Assembly: GCA_016303235.1 (NCBI GenBank)
Contig: JAEDMB010000041.1
Span: 1 to 14,033 of the forward strand
Direction of reading: 5' to 3'
Length of the DNA: 14,033 nucleotides
Source: Oscillospiraceae bacterium
Lineage (GTDB): Bacteria; Bacillota; Clostridia; Oscillospirales; Ruminococcaceae
The first letter of the stretch is position 1, and every line of letters begins with the position of its first letter. The position numbers and the translations under genes were made by a program. Positions 13,379 to 14,033 of the stretch are shown here, in pieces. Below the pieces are notes generated by a model that saw only the letters and a program-made list of their open reading frames with translations, was not told where the DNA came from and did not search any database.

Positions 13379-14033
13379 ATGAGGGAATATCCGGAAATCC
13401 TTAAAAAATGCAGGCTGTTTATGAATATTGAAGAAAAAAATATTTCAGCTTTGCTTGATTGTCTCGGTGCGGAAATCCGTTCATATAAAAAAAATCAGAA
13501 TATCTTTTCAGAGGGTGATAATTTATCCGATATAGGAATAATTCTTTCCGGAAAAGTTCAGATTATTCGTATTGATTTTTACGGAAACAAAAGTATTCTG
13601 ACAACTTTCGGACAGACAGAGATTTTCGGGGAGGCTTTTGCATGTGCTGAAATAAAATCTGTTCCGGTCAGTGCAGTTGCGGAAAATGACTGTGAAATTA
13701 TATTCATCGACAGTCACAGAATTTTAAAGCCCTGCTGTAATGCATGCTGTTTCCACAGCAAACTGATTTTTAATCTTATGAAATCGGTCGCCGTTAAAAA
13801 TCTGATTTTAAATCAGAAAATTGAAATTATATCAAAGCGTTCTACAAGGGAAAAACTTTTGTCATATCTTATGATACAGGCTAAACAGCATAACAGCAAA
13901 AGCTTTGAAATTCCTTACAGCAGGCAGGAGCTTGCAGATTTCCTCGAAGTCGACAGAAGCGGTCTTTCTGCAGAAATCAGCAAGCTGAAAAATCAGAATG
14001 TTATTGACTGCAAACGGAATTTTTTTAAATTAA
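13379..14033 (+). CDS. Crp/Fnr-family regulator, HcpR-like (3' end beyond window)
   Basis: 218 codons are visible with no in-frame stop; the TAA at the very end of the window is out of frame, so the gene continues, probably for only a few residues. Residues 12-110 form a cyclic-nucleotide-binding-type sensor domain (SGKV at 57-60, TEIFGEAFA at 80-88). A dimerisation helix covers about 126-150, and the winged helix-turn-helix lies at 175-212 (YSRQELADFLEVDRSGLSAE). A cysteine-rich patch, PCCNACCFH (118-126), has four Cys before the dimer helix and could bind a cofactor or sense NO or redox state. The ATG follows AAAGGAG. Divergence from hcp and the shared palindrome indicate that it regulates hcp and itself. 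Confidence 0.88.
   Translation, partial: MREYPEILKKCRLFMNIEEKNISALLDCLGAEIRSYKKNQNIFSEGDNLSDIGIILSGKVQIIRIDFYGNKSILTTFGQTEIFGEAFACAEIKSVPVSAVAENDCEIIFIDSHRILKPCCNACCFHSKLIFNLMKSVAVKNLILNQKIEIISKRSTREKLLSYLMIQAKQHNSKSFEIPYSRQELADFLEVDRSGLSAEISKLKNQNVIDCKRNFFKL

Noticed and set aside
1..14033. CRISPR arrays, tRNA or rRNA genes
   Set aside because: No regularly spaced direct repeats and no tRNA-like or rRNA-like sequence was seen, apart from the short boxA-like motif near 235.

Overview
The window looks like a chromosomal segment of a low-GC, strictly anaerobic Gram-positive bacterium, most likely a gut-type clostridium near Ruminococcus/Oscillospiraceae. This is inferred from the AT-rich sequence, strong GGAGG-type ribosome sites, near-consensus promoters (TTGACA-N17-TANNNT, most with an extended TGN -10) and anaerobe-typical genes such as the hybrid-cluster protein. 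No rRNA, tRNA or CRISPR array is present, so the genus is not proven.

Left part (1-4290), accessory in character. A + strand gene (309-923) encodes a very acidic protein with a pentapeptide-like C-terminus, behind a leader of about 210 nt that contains a motif resembling the boxA of rRNA operons. It ends at a strong terminator. A roughly 400-bp element follows (about 955-1353). It has two matching 39-nt hairpins in the same orientation, like the ends of IS200/IS605 transposons, and no transposase. Between the hairpins lies a consensus promoter driving a structured RNA that ends in the right-end hairpin, which is the layout of a TnpB guide (omega/reRNA). It stops exactly at the stop codon of a convergent 906-codon NACHT-type STAND NTPase gene (1354-4074, minus strand). 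That NTPase has a novel-looking N-terminus, blade-like repeats and a pentapeptide-like tail, and is a candidate defence or signalling ATPase.

Middle part (4251-11696), a metabolic operon on the minus strand read from right to left. It encodes a [2Fe-2S] ferredoxin subunit, an NAD/FAD oxidoreductase with ferredoxin-type clusters, a BFD-like [2Fe-2S] protein, a DAO-family FAD oxidase, an ornithine-cyclodeaminase-family protein, an AraC regulator, a P-II protein and an APC permease. The first four match the split subunits of HcnABC, opine oxidase and hydroxyproline dehydrogenase. With the cyclodeaminase homologue and the permease, the set suggests uptake and oxidation of an amino or imino acid (opine, D-amino acid, hydroxyproline or similar), with P-II sensing nitrogen or energy status. 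A promoter with TGTAT half-sites and a leader terminator (attenuator) precede the first gene, and an intrinsic terminator follows the last.

Right part (11711-14033). A hybrid-cluster protein gene (minus strand) diverges from a Crp/Fnr-family regulator (+ strand, cut by the window end). A 14-bp palindrome between them sits at -41.5 relative to the inferred hcp start and just downstream of the regulator's own inferred start. This is what one expects if the regulator activates hcp and represses itself in response to nitrosative or redox stress.
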